DNA of 20,732 nucleotides. It comes from Collinsella aerofaciens. GTDB taxonomy: Bacteria; Actinomycetota; Coriobacteriia; Coriobacteriales; Coriobacteriaceae. A program made the position numbers and the translations under genes. Shown piece by piece: positions 7,801-14,395 of the stretch. The notes below the pieces were generated by a model, which saw only the letters and a program-made list of their open reading frames with translations, did not search any database and had not been told where the DNA came from. Numbering within the stretch: the stretch's first letter is position 1; each line of letters opens with the position of its first letter. Where the stretch lies: assembly GCA_021641225.1 (NCBI GenBank), contig JAJWXI010000012.1:2773-23504 (forward strand), read 5' to 3'.

Positions 7801-7844
7801 GCCGGGGGCGGCACGTCACACGGCGCGCCGCCCCCGGTCTTTTC
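7801..7844 (+). terminator. Rho-independent terminator after lacG1
   Basis: GCCGGGGGCGG (7801-7811) pairs with the GC-rich arm near 7827-7837 and is followed by TCTTTTCG. It lies 45 bp past the lacG1 stop, immediately before palindromic array A. Confidence 0.8.
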
Positions 7845-7860
7845 GTGCAGATCGGAAGCC

Positions 7861-8006
7861 GTTTATCTCGATCTGTAACATCTAGCTGAGATTTTCGGCC
7901 CTAGCTGTTACAGATTGAGACGAACAGGATTGCTCTTTCCGAAGAATCTAAATCTGTAACACGTAGCCCGCTTTTGACCGTCTACCTGTTACAAATCGAG
8001 ACAAAC
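7861..8006. repeat. Palindromic repeat array A (2 units)
   Basis: Unit A1 is 7861-7925 and unit A2 is 7947-8006. Each is an imperfect palindrome with TGTAACA on the left and TGTTACA on the right and a central T-run. The TAACA marks start at 7876 and 7957 (period 81), and TGTTA starts at 7906 and 7987, exactly 30 bp later in both. A 21-bp spacer ending CCGAAGAA separates the units. The array fills the gap between the lacG1 terminator and the lacI(2) stop codon, 10 bp away. A1 belongs to the CTAG..CTAG subtype and A2 to the ACCGTCTACC subtype. Confidence 0.85.
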
Positions 8007-8016
8007 TGAGTAGGAC

Positions 8017-9045
8017 CTAACCCCGTATGTCCCTAACAGTCGAGCGTTCGACCAGCGTACTCGGCACATGAATCGCCTCGATAGACGAGTTCTCTCCAAT
8101 CGCCGCCTCAAACGCAAGCTTACCGACACCGCGCAAATCAAATCGCAGCGTCGTCAGCCGATTGTGAGGAACAAGTCCCTCGAGTGCGTCGTCGATACCA
8201 ACCACGCTCACGTCGTCGGGCACGGACAGGCCCGCGTTCTCGAGCGCGGCGATAACGCCCAGCGCCATCTGGTCATTTGCCGCAAGCACGGCAGTCGGCG
8301 CCTGCGACCCGCCGGCAAGCACCTCGGCCGCAATCCGCTCGCCCATGGCGTACCCACTGTCCGCACTCCAATCGCCACGCAGCATCGGAGCGGCATCGAT
8401 ATGAGCACGACCCAGCGTATCGCGCCAACCGGCCTCACGAAAACGCGAGGAAATCGAGTTTTCCGGACCCGCCACAAACCGCATATTCGAGTGACCATGT
8501 TCCAGCAGATAATTGGTCAACAGCTCGCACGAACCATACTGGTCAGAGTCGATCGTCGTGCAGCGCGGATGCGCATACATGGACAGGATGACCGTTCGCA
8601 CTCCCGGCTGGGGAACAAACTCCTCAAAATCGGGAGCCATGCGGTTCATGTTGAGAATCATGCCGTCGACGGGTCGCTCGACCATGCGGCGCGAGGCATC
8701 GGCAAGTGCATAGGGCTTGTCGCCGCCCATCTCGATCATAGTGACGGCAAAATCGTGCTCGCGCGCCGCTTGCATGATACCCTCGAGCGTCGCCAGGTTA
8801 CCGACACGCGTGATGTTGTACATGCACAGGCCAATAGAACGATACGACCCGCCGCGCAACGCCGTTCCAGCAAAATTGGGACGAAAGCCCAGCTCTTCCA
8901 TGGCGGCCAGCACACGCTTGCGCGTCTTTTCCGTCACGTTGGGCATACCGTTGACCACGCGAGACACAGTCTGGCGGCTCACGCCAGCGAGCGCCGCAAC
9001 CTCTGCCGCGCTCGCCGAACGACCATTCCTTGTCTGCTGAGCCAT
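8017..9045 (-). CDS. LacI-family transcriptional regulator, module 2
   Basis: About 342 residues from the chosen ATG at 9045. The helix-turn-helix is SAAEVAALAGVSRQTVSRVVN, followed by hinge RPNFAGTALRGGSYRSIGL and the effector domain with LAANDQMALGV and DVSVVGIDDALEGLVP. The reading frame is open to an ATG at 9102, but that start lacks a ribosome site and would overlap the operator-like site at 9105-9122. GTG 9054 with AGG upstream is a second possibility. It is divergent from lacG2-lacE2 and probably represses that pair and itself through sites at 9105-9122, 9237-9254 and 9259-9276. It is paralogous to the regulators at 3112 and 13110. Its stop codon is only 10 bp from palindromic array A, and I saw no ordinary terminator for it. 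Confidence 0.92.
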   Translation of the reverse strand: MAQQTRNGRSASAAEVAALAGVSRQTVSRVVNGMPNVTEKTRKRVLAAMEELGFRPNFAGTALRGGSYRSIGLCMYNITRVGNLATLEGIMQAAREHDFAVTMIEMGGDKPYALADASRRMVERPVDGMILNMNRMAPDFEEFVPQPGVRTVILSMYAHPRCTTIDSDQYGSCELLTNYLLEHGHSNMRFVAGPENSISSRFREAGWRDTLGRAHIDAAPMLRGDWSADSGYAMGERIAAEVLAGGSQAPTAVLAANDQMALGVIAALENAGLSVPDDVSVVGIDDALEGLVPHNRLTTLRFDLRGVGKLAFEAAIGENSSIEAIHVPSTLVERSTVRDIRG

Positions 9046-9104
9046 GCCTTCCACGCTAACCTGCTTCCCAACTATTCCCCGCGCCCATGGCGCATCGTAC
9101 ATAC

Positions 9105-9122
9105 ATTGATAACGTGCTCATA
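9105..9122. promoter_or_regulatory. LacI(2) operator-like site next to its own gene
   Basis: ATTGATAACGTGCTCATA shares the core ACGTGCTCAT with the sites at 9237 and 9259. It lies 59 bp upstream of the chosen lacI(2) start, consistent with autoregulation. Confidence 0.5.
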
Positions 9123-9166
9123 ATACCCGAGCCATATACCACAACATGAAAACTTCTGTCAATCAA

Positions 9167-9219
9167 AACCGCTTACCGAACAAATACAACCGTTCGCGGC
9201 TGTTTGAAGTTGTTTTGTT
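9167..9219. promoter_or_regulatory. LacR-like phased repeats upstream of module 2
   Basis: On the plus strand GTT cores lie at 9192, 9202 and 9212 (steps 10, 10), reading AAACAACTTCAAACAG on the other strand. ACCGTTCGCGG lies at 9189-9199. The 31-bp block starting AACCGCTTACCGAAC at 9167 is closely matched by a block starting AACCGTTTACCGAAC at 14193, upstream of module 3. LacR as the binder is inference. Confidence 0.45.
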
Positions 9220-9236
9220 TCTATACATCCCAACCG

Positions 9237-9254
9237 GATGTTAACGTGCTCATT
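9237..9254. promoter_or_regulatory. LacI(2) operator-like site 1
   Basis: GATGTTAACGTGCTCATT is a pseudo-palindrome centred on CG. It is a near-copy of the site at 9259-9276, 22 bp away centre to centre. Confidence 0.65.
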
Positions 9255-9258
9255 GTCA

Positions 9259-9276
9259 AATGTTCACGTGCTCATT
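9259..9276. promoter_or_regulatory. LacI(2) operator-like site 2
   Basis: AATGTTCACGTGCTCATT has the central palindrome CACGTG and outer AATG/CATT arms. Together with the site at 9237-9254 it forms a tandem pair two helical turns apart. Confidence 0.65.
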
Positions 9277-9294
9277 TTGGTTCTAATCATTTTA

Positions 9295-9335
9295 GGTTAG
9301 CGTTTATCGGGCTTTTTCACCCCTGAACGCTAACC
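9295..9335 (+). other. Leader hairpin upstream of lacG2
   Basis: A perfect 10-bp inverted repeat, GGTTAGCGTT (9295-9304) / AACGCTAACC (9326-9335), has a 21-nt insert containing TTTTT. It lies between the LacI(2) sites and the lacG2 start. It may be a mRNA leader stem-loop or another protein site; no T-tail follows, so it is not a standard terminator. Confidence 0.5.
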
Positions 9336-9395
9336 AGGGAGCCTCCTGAGCGCAAACGCACAATATCGAACAGCTAGACGAGAGGGTGTATGCAT

Positions 9396-10838
9396 ATGTC
9401 TTTGCTAAACCGCGTACAGCAGCTGCCGAAGGGCTTTGTTTGGGGCGCCGCAACCGCTGCGTACCAAACGGAAGGTTCCACGAAGGTGGCAGGCAAGGGT
9501 AAGACCATGTGGGACGATTACCTTGTCGCCCAGGGTCGCTTTTTGCCCGACCCGGCCAGTGATTTCTACAACCGTTACGAGGAGGATATCCGCCTTTCTG
9601 CCGAGCATGGACTCAACGCCATCCGTGTGTCCATCGCCTGGACCCGCATCTTCCCCAACGGCGACGATGCCGAGCCCCTCGCCGAGGGCGTTAAGCACTA
9701 CCACGAGTTGTTCGCCTGCTGCAAAAAGTATGGCGTCGAGCCCTATGTGTCCCTGCATCACTTTGACTCCCCCGCCGCCCTGTTCAACCAGGGCGACTGG
9801 CTCAACCGCAAGACCGTCGACGCCTATGTGCGCTATGCCGAGTTCTGCTTCCGCGAGTTCCGCGAGGTCAAGAATTGGTTCACCATCAACGAGCTCATCA
9901 GCCTCTCGCACTCCCAATACATCCAAGGCAACTTCCCGCCCAACCATCACTTTGATGTGACGAGCGGCATCCAGAGCCAGCACAACGAGCTCGTTGCCCA
10001 CGCCCGCGCCGTCAACCTGTATAAGGATCTTGACGAGACCGAGCACCTGGGCGGCCGCATTGGCATGGTCAACGTCCTGACGCCGGCATATCCTGCCACC
10101 GACTCGCCCGCCGACCAGCACGCCGCCGACCTGTACAACGCCTTCTACACCGACTTCATCATGGACGGCGCCTTCCTGGGCCACTACTCCGCGCGCACCC
10201 TCTCACTCATCAACGAGATTCTGCGCGCCAACAACGCCACACTTACGGTTGAGGACAGCGACATGGAGGAGCTCGCCAAGGCGGCGCCCCGCAACGATAT
10301 GTTCGGCCTCAACTACTATCAGTCGGCGTTTATCGCCGCCTACGATGGCGAGTCCACCAACAGCTTTAACGGCACCGGCGACAAGGGCACCTCGTGCTTT
10401 AAGTTTAAGGGCGTCGGGCAGCAGGTCGATATGCCGGGTATCCCCACCACCGACTGGGATTGGCTCATCTACCCGCAAGGCCTCTACGACACGCTCAAGC
10501 ACATCAGCGCCACCTATCCCAACCTCCCCGTCATCTATATCACCGAAAACGGCCTGGGCCACAAGGACCCCGAGCCCGACGCAAACGGCATCGTCGCCGA
10601 TCCCGAGCGCATCGACTTTGTCGACCAGCACATGGAGAAGGTGCTCCAGGCGCGCGCCGAGGGCGTCGACGTCCAGGGCTACTTTATCTGGAGCCTGCAG
10701 GACCAGTTCTCGTGGGCCAATGGCTATAACAAGCGCTACGGCCTGTTCTACATCAACTTCGACACGCAAAAACGCTACATCAAGCAGTCGGCACTCTGGT
10801 ACAAGGAGCTCGCCGACACTATGGCAGACGCGCAGTAG
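9396..10838 (+). CDS. lacG: 6-phospho-beta-galactosidase, GH1, module 2
   Basis: This GH1 enzyme has 480 residues from ATG 9396. An in-frame ATG at 9390 is too close to the GAGAGGG ribosome site, which favours 9396. Acid/base Glu166 lies in WFTINEL and nucleophile Glu384 in YITENGLGHKDP. Ser439, Trp440, Lys446 and Tyr448 in SWANGYNKRYG give the 6-phospho-galactosidase signature. It is more distant from lacG1 and lacG3 than they are from each other (FVWGAATAAYQTEGSTKVAG instead of FVFGGATAAYQVEGETRTHG). It therefore may act on a different phosphorylated galactoside. It is the first gene of lacG2-lacE2, the reverse of the order in modules 1 and 3, and is probably controlled by the sites at 9237-9276. 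Confidence 0.92.
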   Translation: MSLLNRVQQLPKGFVWGAATAAYQTEGSTKVAGKGKTMWDDYLVAQGRFLPDPASDFYNRYEEDIRLSAEHGLNAIRVSIAWTRIFPNGDDAEPLAEGVKHYHELFACCKKYGVEPYVSLHHFDSPAALFNQGDWLNRKTVDAYVRYAEFCFREFREVKNWFTINELISLSHSQYIQGNFPPNHHFDVTSGIQSQHNELVAHARAVNLYKDLDETEHLGGRIGMVNVLTPAYPATDSPADQHAADLYNAFYTDFIMDGAFLGHYSARTLSLINEILRANNATLTVEDSDMEELAKAAPRNDMFGLNYYQSAFIAAYDGESTNSFNGTGDKGTSCFKFKGVGQQVDMPGIPTTDWDWLIYPQGLYDTLKHISATYPNLPVIYITENGLGHKDPEPDANGIVADPERIDFVDQHMEKVLQARAEGVDVQGYFIWSLQDQFSWANGYNKRYGLFYINFDTQKRYIKQSALWYKELADTMADAQ

Positions 10839-10864
10839 CGCATCGCCTCGCTTTCCCCCGAGAA

Positions 10865-10901
10865 GGGAGCGGCCCTATGCGATACAAACCCAGCCGCTCC
10901 C
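10865..10901 (+). other. Intercistronic hairpin between lacG2 and lacE2
   Basis: GGGAGCGGC (10865-10873) pairs perfectly with GCCGCTCCC (10893-10901) around a 19-nt loop, with no T-run after it. The 176-bp gap between the genes holds no other recognisable element. A role in mRNA processing or differential expression is inference. Confidence 0.45.
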
Positions 10902-11014
10902 CTCTCTCCCCCTGGGACCGACCCCGCCTGCACCCGGGCTTTTAGCAAGCGGGAGACCATATAGGTTTTCAACGTCCATGCCATTAAGATTTCATGCAAA
11001 GAGGAGCGTGAACT

Positions 11015-12775
11015 ATGGAATCGATCGTTAAGTTCTTGGAGAAAGGCCAGCCGTACTTCGACAAGGTCTCTAAGAACATCTACCTTCAGGCCATTAAAGA
11101 CGGCTTTTTGGCAGCAATGCCCATCATCCTGTCTTCTTCTGTCTTCCTGCTTATTTCGACCCTGCCGGGCGTTGTCGCCACGGTCGGCGGCTTTACGCTG
11201 CCCGACTGGTGGAACGTCGACGTCGTGAACTTCTGCAACAAGGTTTACAACTTCACGATGGGCGTCGTGGGCATCATGGTCGCCGGCACCACCGCAAGCG
11301 CGCTGACCGGCTCCAAGAACCGCCGTATGCCTGCCGGCAAGGCCATCAACGCCACGAGCACCATGGTCGCCGCCATGTGCGCTATGCTCATCTTGGCCGT
11401 TACCCAGACGAGTGCCAAGATCGACGGCGCCGATGTCTCGGTGTTCTTTACCGACAACATGGGCACCAAGGGCCTGCTGAGCTCCTTTGTCGCCGCATTT
11501 GCCACGGTCAACATCTATGCCTTCTGCATTAAGCGCGACATCACCATCAAGCTGCCCAAGGAGGTTCCCGGCGCCATCGCCCAGAACTTCCGCGATATCT
11601 TCGCCTTCAGCTTCTCTATCCTGTTCGTCGCCGTCATCGACCTCATCTGCCGCACCTTCCTGGCCGTCCCGTTTGCCAACGTCATCTCCACGCTGGTGAG
11701 CCCGCTGTTCGCCGCCGCCGATTCCTACGCCGGTCTCGCCATCATCTGGTTCATGATCCCGCTGTTCTGGTTCATGGGCATTCACGGCCCCTCGGTTGTT
11801 AAGCCTGCGCTCAACGCCGCCCTGTTTGGCAACATCACCACCAACCTCGCCACGCTGCAGGCCGGCGGTCATCCTGCCCTCGCCCTCACCGAGAACTTCG
11901 GTAACTACATCGGCGAGCTCGGCGGCACGGGTGCCACGTTCATCGTCCCGATCATCTTCCTGCTCTTTATGCGCTCCAAGCAGCTCAAGGCTGTTGGCAA
12001 GGCCTCCGTCGTGCCCGTGATGTTCGCCGTCAACGAGCCGCTGCTGTTCGCCGCGCCCATCATCCTCAACCCGTACTTCCTGATTCCGTTCCTGTTTGCC
12101 CCCGTGGCCAACGTCCTCATCGGTAAGTTCTTCATCGACTTTTTGGGCATGAACGGCTTTATCTATGCCATGCCGTGGGCACTCCCCGGACCGATCGGCA
12201 CCTTCATCGACACCAACTTCCAGCCGATCTCTCTGGTCCTGGTTGTCGTCCTGCTGGTCGTTGACTTCTTGATCTACTACCCGTTCTGCAAGGCCTACGA
12301 CAACGTCCTGTGCAAGCAGGAGGCCGAGACCCTGGCCGAAGAAGAGACCAAGGCCGTCAAGGCCGTCAAGACCGCTGCCGCCCCCGCCGTTGAGGCTCCC
12401 GTTGTCGAGACCGCTTCTGCCACTGAGGCCTCCGCAGCTCCGTCCGCCCTTAAGGGCAAGGATCTGAGGGTTCTGGTTCTGTGCGCTGGCGCCGGCACCT
12501 CTGCACTGCTCGCCAACGCGCTTAAGGAAGGCGCCGACGAGCTGGGCATCGACATTACCGCCAACGCCGGTGCCTACGGCAGCCACTACGCCATCATGGA
12601 CCAGTACAACGTCATCGTTCTGGCTCCGCAGGTTCGCACCTATTACAACGAGATGAAGGCCGACACCGACCGTCTGGGCATCACGCTGCTGTCGCCCAAG
12701 GGCAAACAGTACATCGACCTCACTAAGGATCCCAAGGGTGCCGTCAACTGGATCGAGGAAAACCTCGAGGCATAA
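11015..12775 (+). CDS. lacE: PTS lactose-type EIICB permease, module 2
   Basis: This 586-residue LacE-family EIICB has a membrane EIIC domain (about 1-425) with FWFMGIHGPSVVKPALNAAL, GGTGATF and FAVNEPLLFAAP. An Ala/Val/Glu-rich linker follows, then EIIB with phospho-cysteine Cys490 in VLVLCAGAGTSALLANAL. It lacks an EIIA domain and so should use LacF. The start ATG 11015 has a clear GAGGAG ribosome site. It shares with the module-3 permease the N-terminal SKNIYLQAIKDGFL, AGGHPA, CAGAGTSA and AIMDQYxVIVLAPQVR features that the module-1 LacE lacks. This suggests a distinct galactoside substrate, which cannot be named from sequence. The operon ends at the terminator 12808-12848. Confidence 0.93.
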   Translation: MESIVKFLEKGQPYFDKVSKNIYLQAIKDGFLAAMPIILSSSVFLLISTLPGVVATVGGFTLPDWWNVDVVNFCNKVYNFTMGVVGIMVAGTTASALTGSKNRRMPAGKAINATSTMVAAMCAMLILAVTQTSAKIDGADVSVFFTDNMGTKGLLSSFVAAFATVNIYAFCIKRDITIKLPKEVPGAIAQNFRDIFAFSFSILFVAVIDLICRTFLAVPFANVISTLVSPLFAAADSYAGLAIIWFMIPLFWFMGIHGPSVVKPALNAALFGNITTNLATLQAGGHPALALTENFGNYIGELGGTGATFIVPIIFLLFMRSKQLKAVGKASVVPVMFAVNEPLLFAAPIILNPYFLIPFLFAPVANVLIGKFFIDFLGMNGFIYAMPWALPGPIGTFIDTNFQPISLVLVVVLLVVDFLIYYPFCKAYDNVLCKQEAETLAEEETKAVKAVKTAAAPAVEAPVVETASATEASAAPSALKGKDLRVLVLCAGAGTSALLANALKEGADELGIDITANAGAYGSHYAIMDQYNVIVLAPQVRTYYNEMKADTDRLGITLLSPKGKQYIDLTKDPKGAVNWIEENLEA

Positions 12776-12807
12776 GACGCTGACGCTACCTGCCGCTCGC
12801 AGACAAA

Positions 12808-12848
12808 AAAATGGCCCGTGCATCGATGTGTGATGCGCGGGCCATTTT
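12808..12848 (+). terminator. Rho-independent terminator after lacE2
   Basis: AAAATGGCCCGTGCATC (12808-12824) pairs with GATGCGCGGGCCATTTT (12832-12848) with one wobble. It is preceded by an A-run and followed by GTTT, so it may act in both directions. It ends 23 bp before palindromic array B. Confidence 0.85.
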
Positions 12849-12871
12849 GTTTAGACCGCACCCATCCTCCT

Positions 12872-13096
12872 GTTCATCTTAATCTGTAACATCTAGCCGA
12901 GTTTTTCGGCCCTAGCTGTTACAGTTCGAGATGAACGCACAGGCCAAGCCGAAAATCTCAATATGTAACATGTAGACCACTTTTGACCGCTTAGATGTTA
13001 CAGGTCGAGACAAACGGAATATGCCGGGCCGAATTGTCTAAATCTGTAACACTAAAACCGATTTTGGACGTCTACCTGTTACAGATCGAGATGAAC
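12872..13096. repeat. Palindromic repeat array B (3 units)
   Basis: Units are 12872-12936, 12956-13015 and 13036-13096. TAACA marks start at 12887, 12966 and 13047 (periods 79 and 81), and TGTTA starts exactly 30 bp later in each (12917, 12996, 13077). Unit B1 has outer arms GTTCATCT / AGATGAAC, whereas C1 has GTTTGTCTT / AAGACAAAC, so the paired arms change together. Spacers are 19-20 bp and end CCGAA(A/T). The array fills the gap between the lacE2 terminator and the lacI(3) stop. Confidence 0.87.
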
Positions 13097-13109
13097 GAAC
13101 CGGGCAAGC

Positions 13110-14111
13110 CTACGCCCGCAGGTCCTTTACGCTGGAACGCTCGACCAACACGCCCGAGACGAGCGTACGGCTTCTGGAGCTCGGAGCTTCCAGACCCGCG
13201 ACGACCTCGTTGAGCGCACGGACGCCCAGCTCGCGGTGGCGAAACTTTACCGACGTCAGAATCGAGTTGGGAATCGTCTTGTAGAGCTCATCGTCGAAGC
13301 CGATCACGGACACGTCGTCGGGCACACTGAGCCCTTTGTCACGTAGAGCCATCATCACGCCGTTTGCCATGCAGTCGTTAGCAGCGAGGACCGCCGTGCA
13401 ATCGGGCTTATCGGCAAGCACAAGGCCCGCGGCATAGCCACTATCCGCATTCCAATCGCCTTGCAGAGGCTCGGGCGGCTCAATGCCACGCGCCTCGAGT
13501 GCCGCACGCCAACCTTTCATACGACACTGGCTCGACAGCGACTCTTTCTTACCAGAGACGAAGTACACGTTCTTGTGCCCGCGATTTAAGAAGTACTCGC
13601 ACGCCATGCGCGCACCGCCCTCTTGGTCGTCACTGACGGTGGAGCAGGTAGAATGCTCCATCGGCGTAATAATCACCGTCTTGAGGTCTTTCGGTGCCTC
13701 AAAGGTATCAAAGTCATCGACCATCTGACGCAGGTTGAAAATCATGCCGTCGACGGGAAGCTGCGACATCCTACGCGCCGCTTCGGCAAGGGTCATCTTC
13801 TCCCCCGCCCGCTTTTTGATCATCGTGAGAGCAAAGCCTCGCTCTTCGGCGGCATCAGCGATACCGTCGATCATGTCCACGTTGCCGCCCGACAAGTGGA
13901 ACAGCACCACGCCGATGCACCCGTAACGGCCCAACTTGAGTGAACGCGCGGCAAAGTTCGCCCGGAACCCAAGCTCCTCCATGGCCGCATGGACCCTATC
14001 GCGCGTCGACTCGCGCACGCTATCGGGCTCGTTGATCACGCGCGACACCGTCTTGAGAGAAACGCCCGCGGCAACTGCCACATCGCTCATTGAGACATTT
14101 TTCTTGTCCAT
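13110..14111 (-). CDS. LacI-family transcriptional regulator, module 3
   Basis: About 333 residues from ATG 14111. The helix-turn-helix is SMSDVAVAAGVSLKTVSRVIN, then hinge RANFAARSLKLGRYGCIGV, and the effector domain with LAANDCMANGVM and DVSVIGFDDELYKTIP. The chosen start makes the N-terminus match the module-1 regulator (short basic KK lead before the HTH). GTG 14120 has a better-spaced GGAG and is a real alternative, and the frame is open to GTG 14171. It is divergent from lacE3-lacG3, with a perfect palindromic operator at 14271-14294 in between. Recognition residues differ from the paralogues (SLKTVSRV versus SEQTVSRT and SRQTVSRV), in line with different operators. Confidence 0.91.
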   Translation of the reverse strand: MDKKNVSMSDVAVAAGVSLKTVSRVINEPDSVRESTRDRVHAAMEELGFRANFAARSLKLGRYGCIGVVLFHLSGGNVDMIDGIADAAEERGFALTMIKKRAGEKMTLAEAARRMSQLPVDGMIFNLRQMVDDFDTFEAPKDLKTVIITPMEHSTCSTVSDDQEGGARMACEYFLNRGHKNVYFVSGKKESLSSQCRMKGWRAALEARGIEPPEPLQGDWNADSGYAAGLVLADKPDCTAVLAANDCMANGVMMALRDKGLSVPDDVSVIGFDDELYKTIPNSILTSVKFRHRELGVRALNEVVAGLEAPSSRSRTLVSGVLVERSSVKDLRA

Positions 14112-14192
14112 CGTTGCCACTACTTCTCCAGTCGGTTTTGCATCGCTTGTTTTTTGCGTTCTAGCATACACTACCTGCCTGACTGATAAATC

Positions 14193-14223
14193 AACCGTTT
14201 ACCGAACGATATCGACCGCTCAC
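14193..14223. promoter_or_regulatory. Conserved block shared with module 2 promoter
   Basis: The 31-bp block beginning AACCGTTTACCGAAC matches the block at 9167-9197 at most positions, with the AAC/ACC cores spaced 12 and 9 bp in both. It contains ACCGTTTACCG, a variant of the ACCGTTCACGG box seen before lacA. The factor is unknown; LacR or another regulator common to the modules is a guess. Confidence 0.4.
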
Positions 14224-14250
14224 CCGTATATCCTTGTTGCTCTTCCAAAA

Positions 14251-14294
14251 ATGTCTTACGTTGTCATTAACGAAATGACAACGTTGTCATTTCG
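14251..14294. promoter_or_regulatory. LacI(3) operator pair
   Basis: Bases 14271-14294 form a 24-bp perfect palindrome with core AATGACAACGTTGTCATT (14274-14291). Upstream, 14251-14268 repeats the half-site ACGTTGTCATT with a poorer left arm. Centres are 23 bp apart, like the 22-bp pair in module 2. The site lies about 100 bp before the lacE3 start. Confidence 0.7.
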
Positions 14295-14395
14295 CAATGC
14301 CTTCCTTAAGCAGGAAGGTTTCCGGGCAGTCCTGACCATCCATCGACGACCAGTTCCATCCACATGCATTGCGCATCGAGCAGCAAAGGAGCTCT

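Noticed and set aside
7861..8006. Array A as the terminator of lacI(2)
   Set aside because: Neither strand has a T-run after the stems, so an ordinary intrinsic terminator is not supported, although some effect on transcript ends cannot be excluded.
9390..9395. ATG 9390 as the lacG2 start
   Set aside because: It leaves only three bases between the AGAGGG ribosome site and the start; ATG 9396 has normal spacing. Two residues are at stake.
10775..12823. 682-codon open frame on the minus strand opposite lacE2
   Set aside because: Same effect as opposite lacE1; composition is that of an antisense shadow and it covers an obvious permease gene.
12872..13096. CRISPR array
   Set aside because: Units are palindromic and diverged, the 19-21 bp spacers resemble one another (…CCGAA), and no cas gene is present. 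The periodic unit is an 80-bp tandem repeat, not repeat plus unique spacer.
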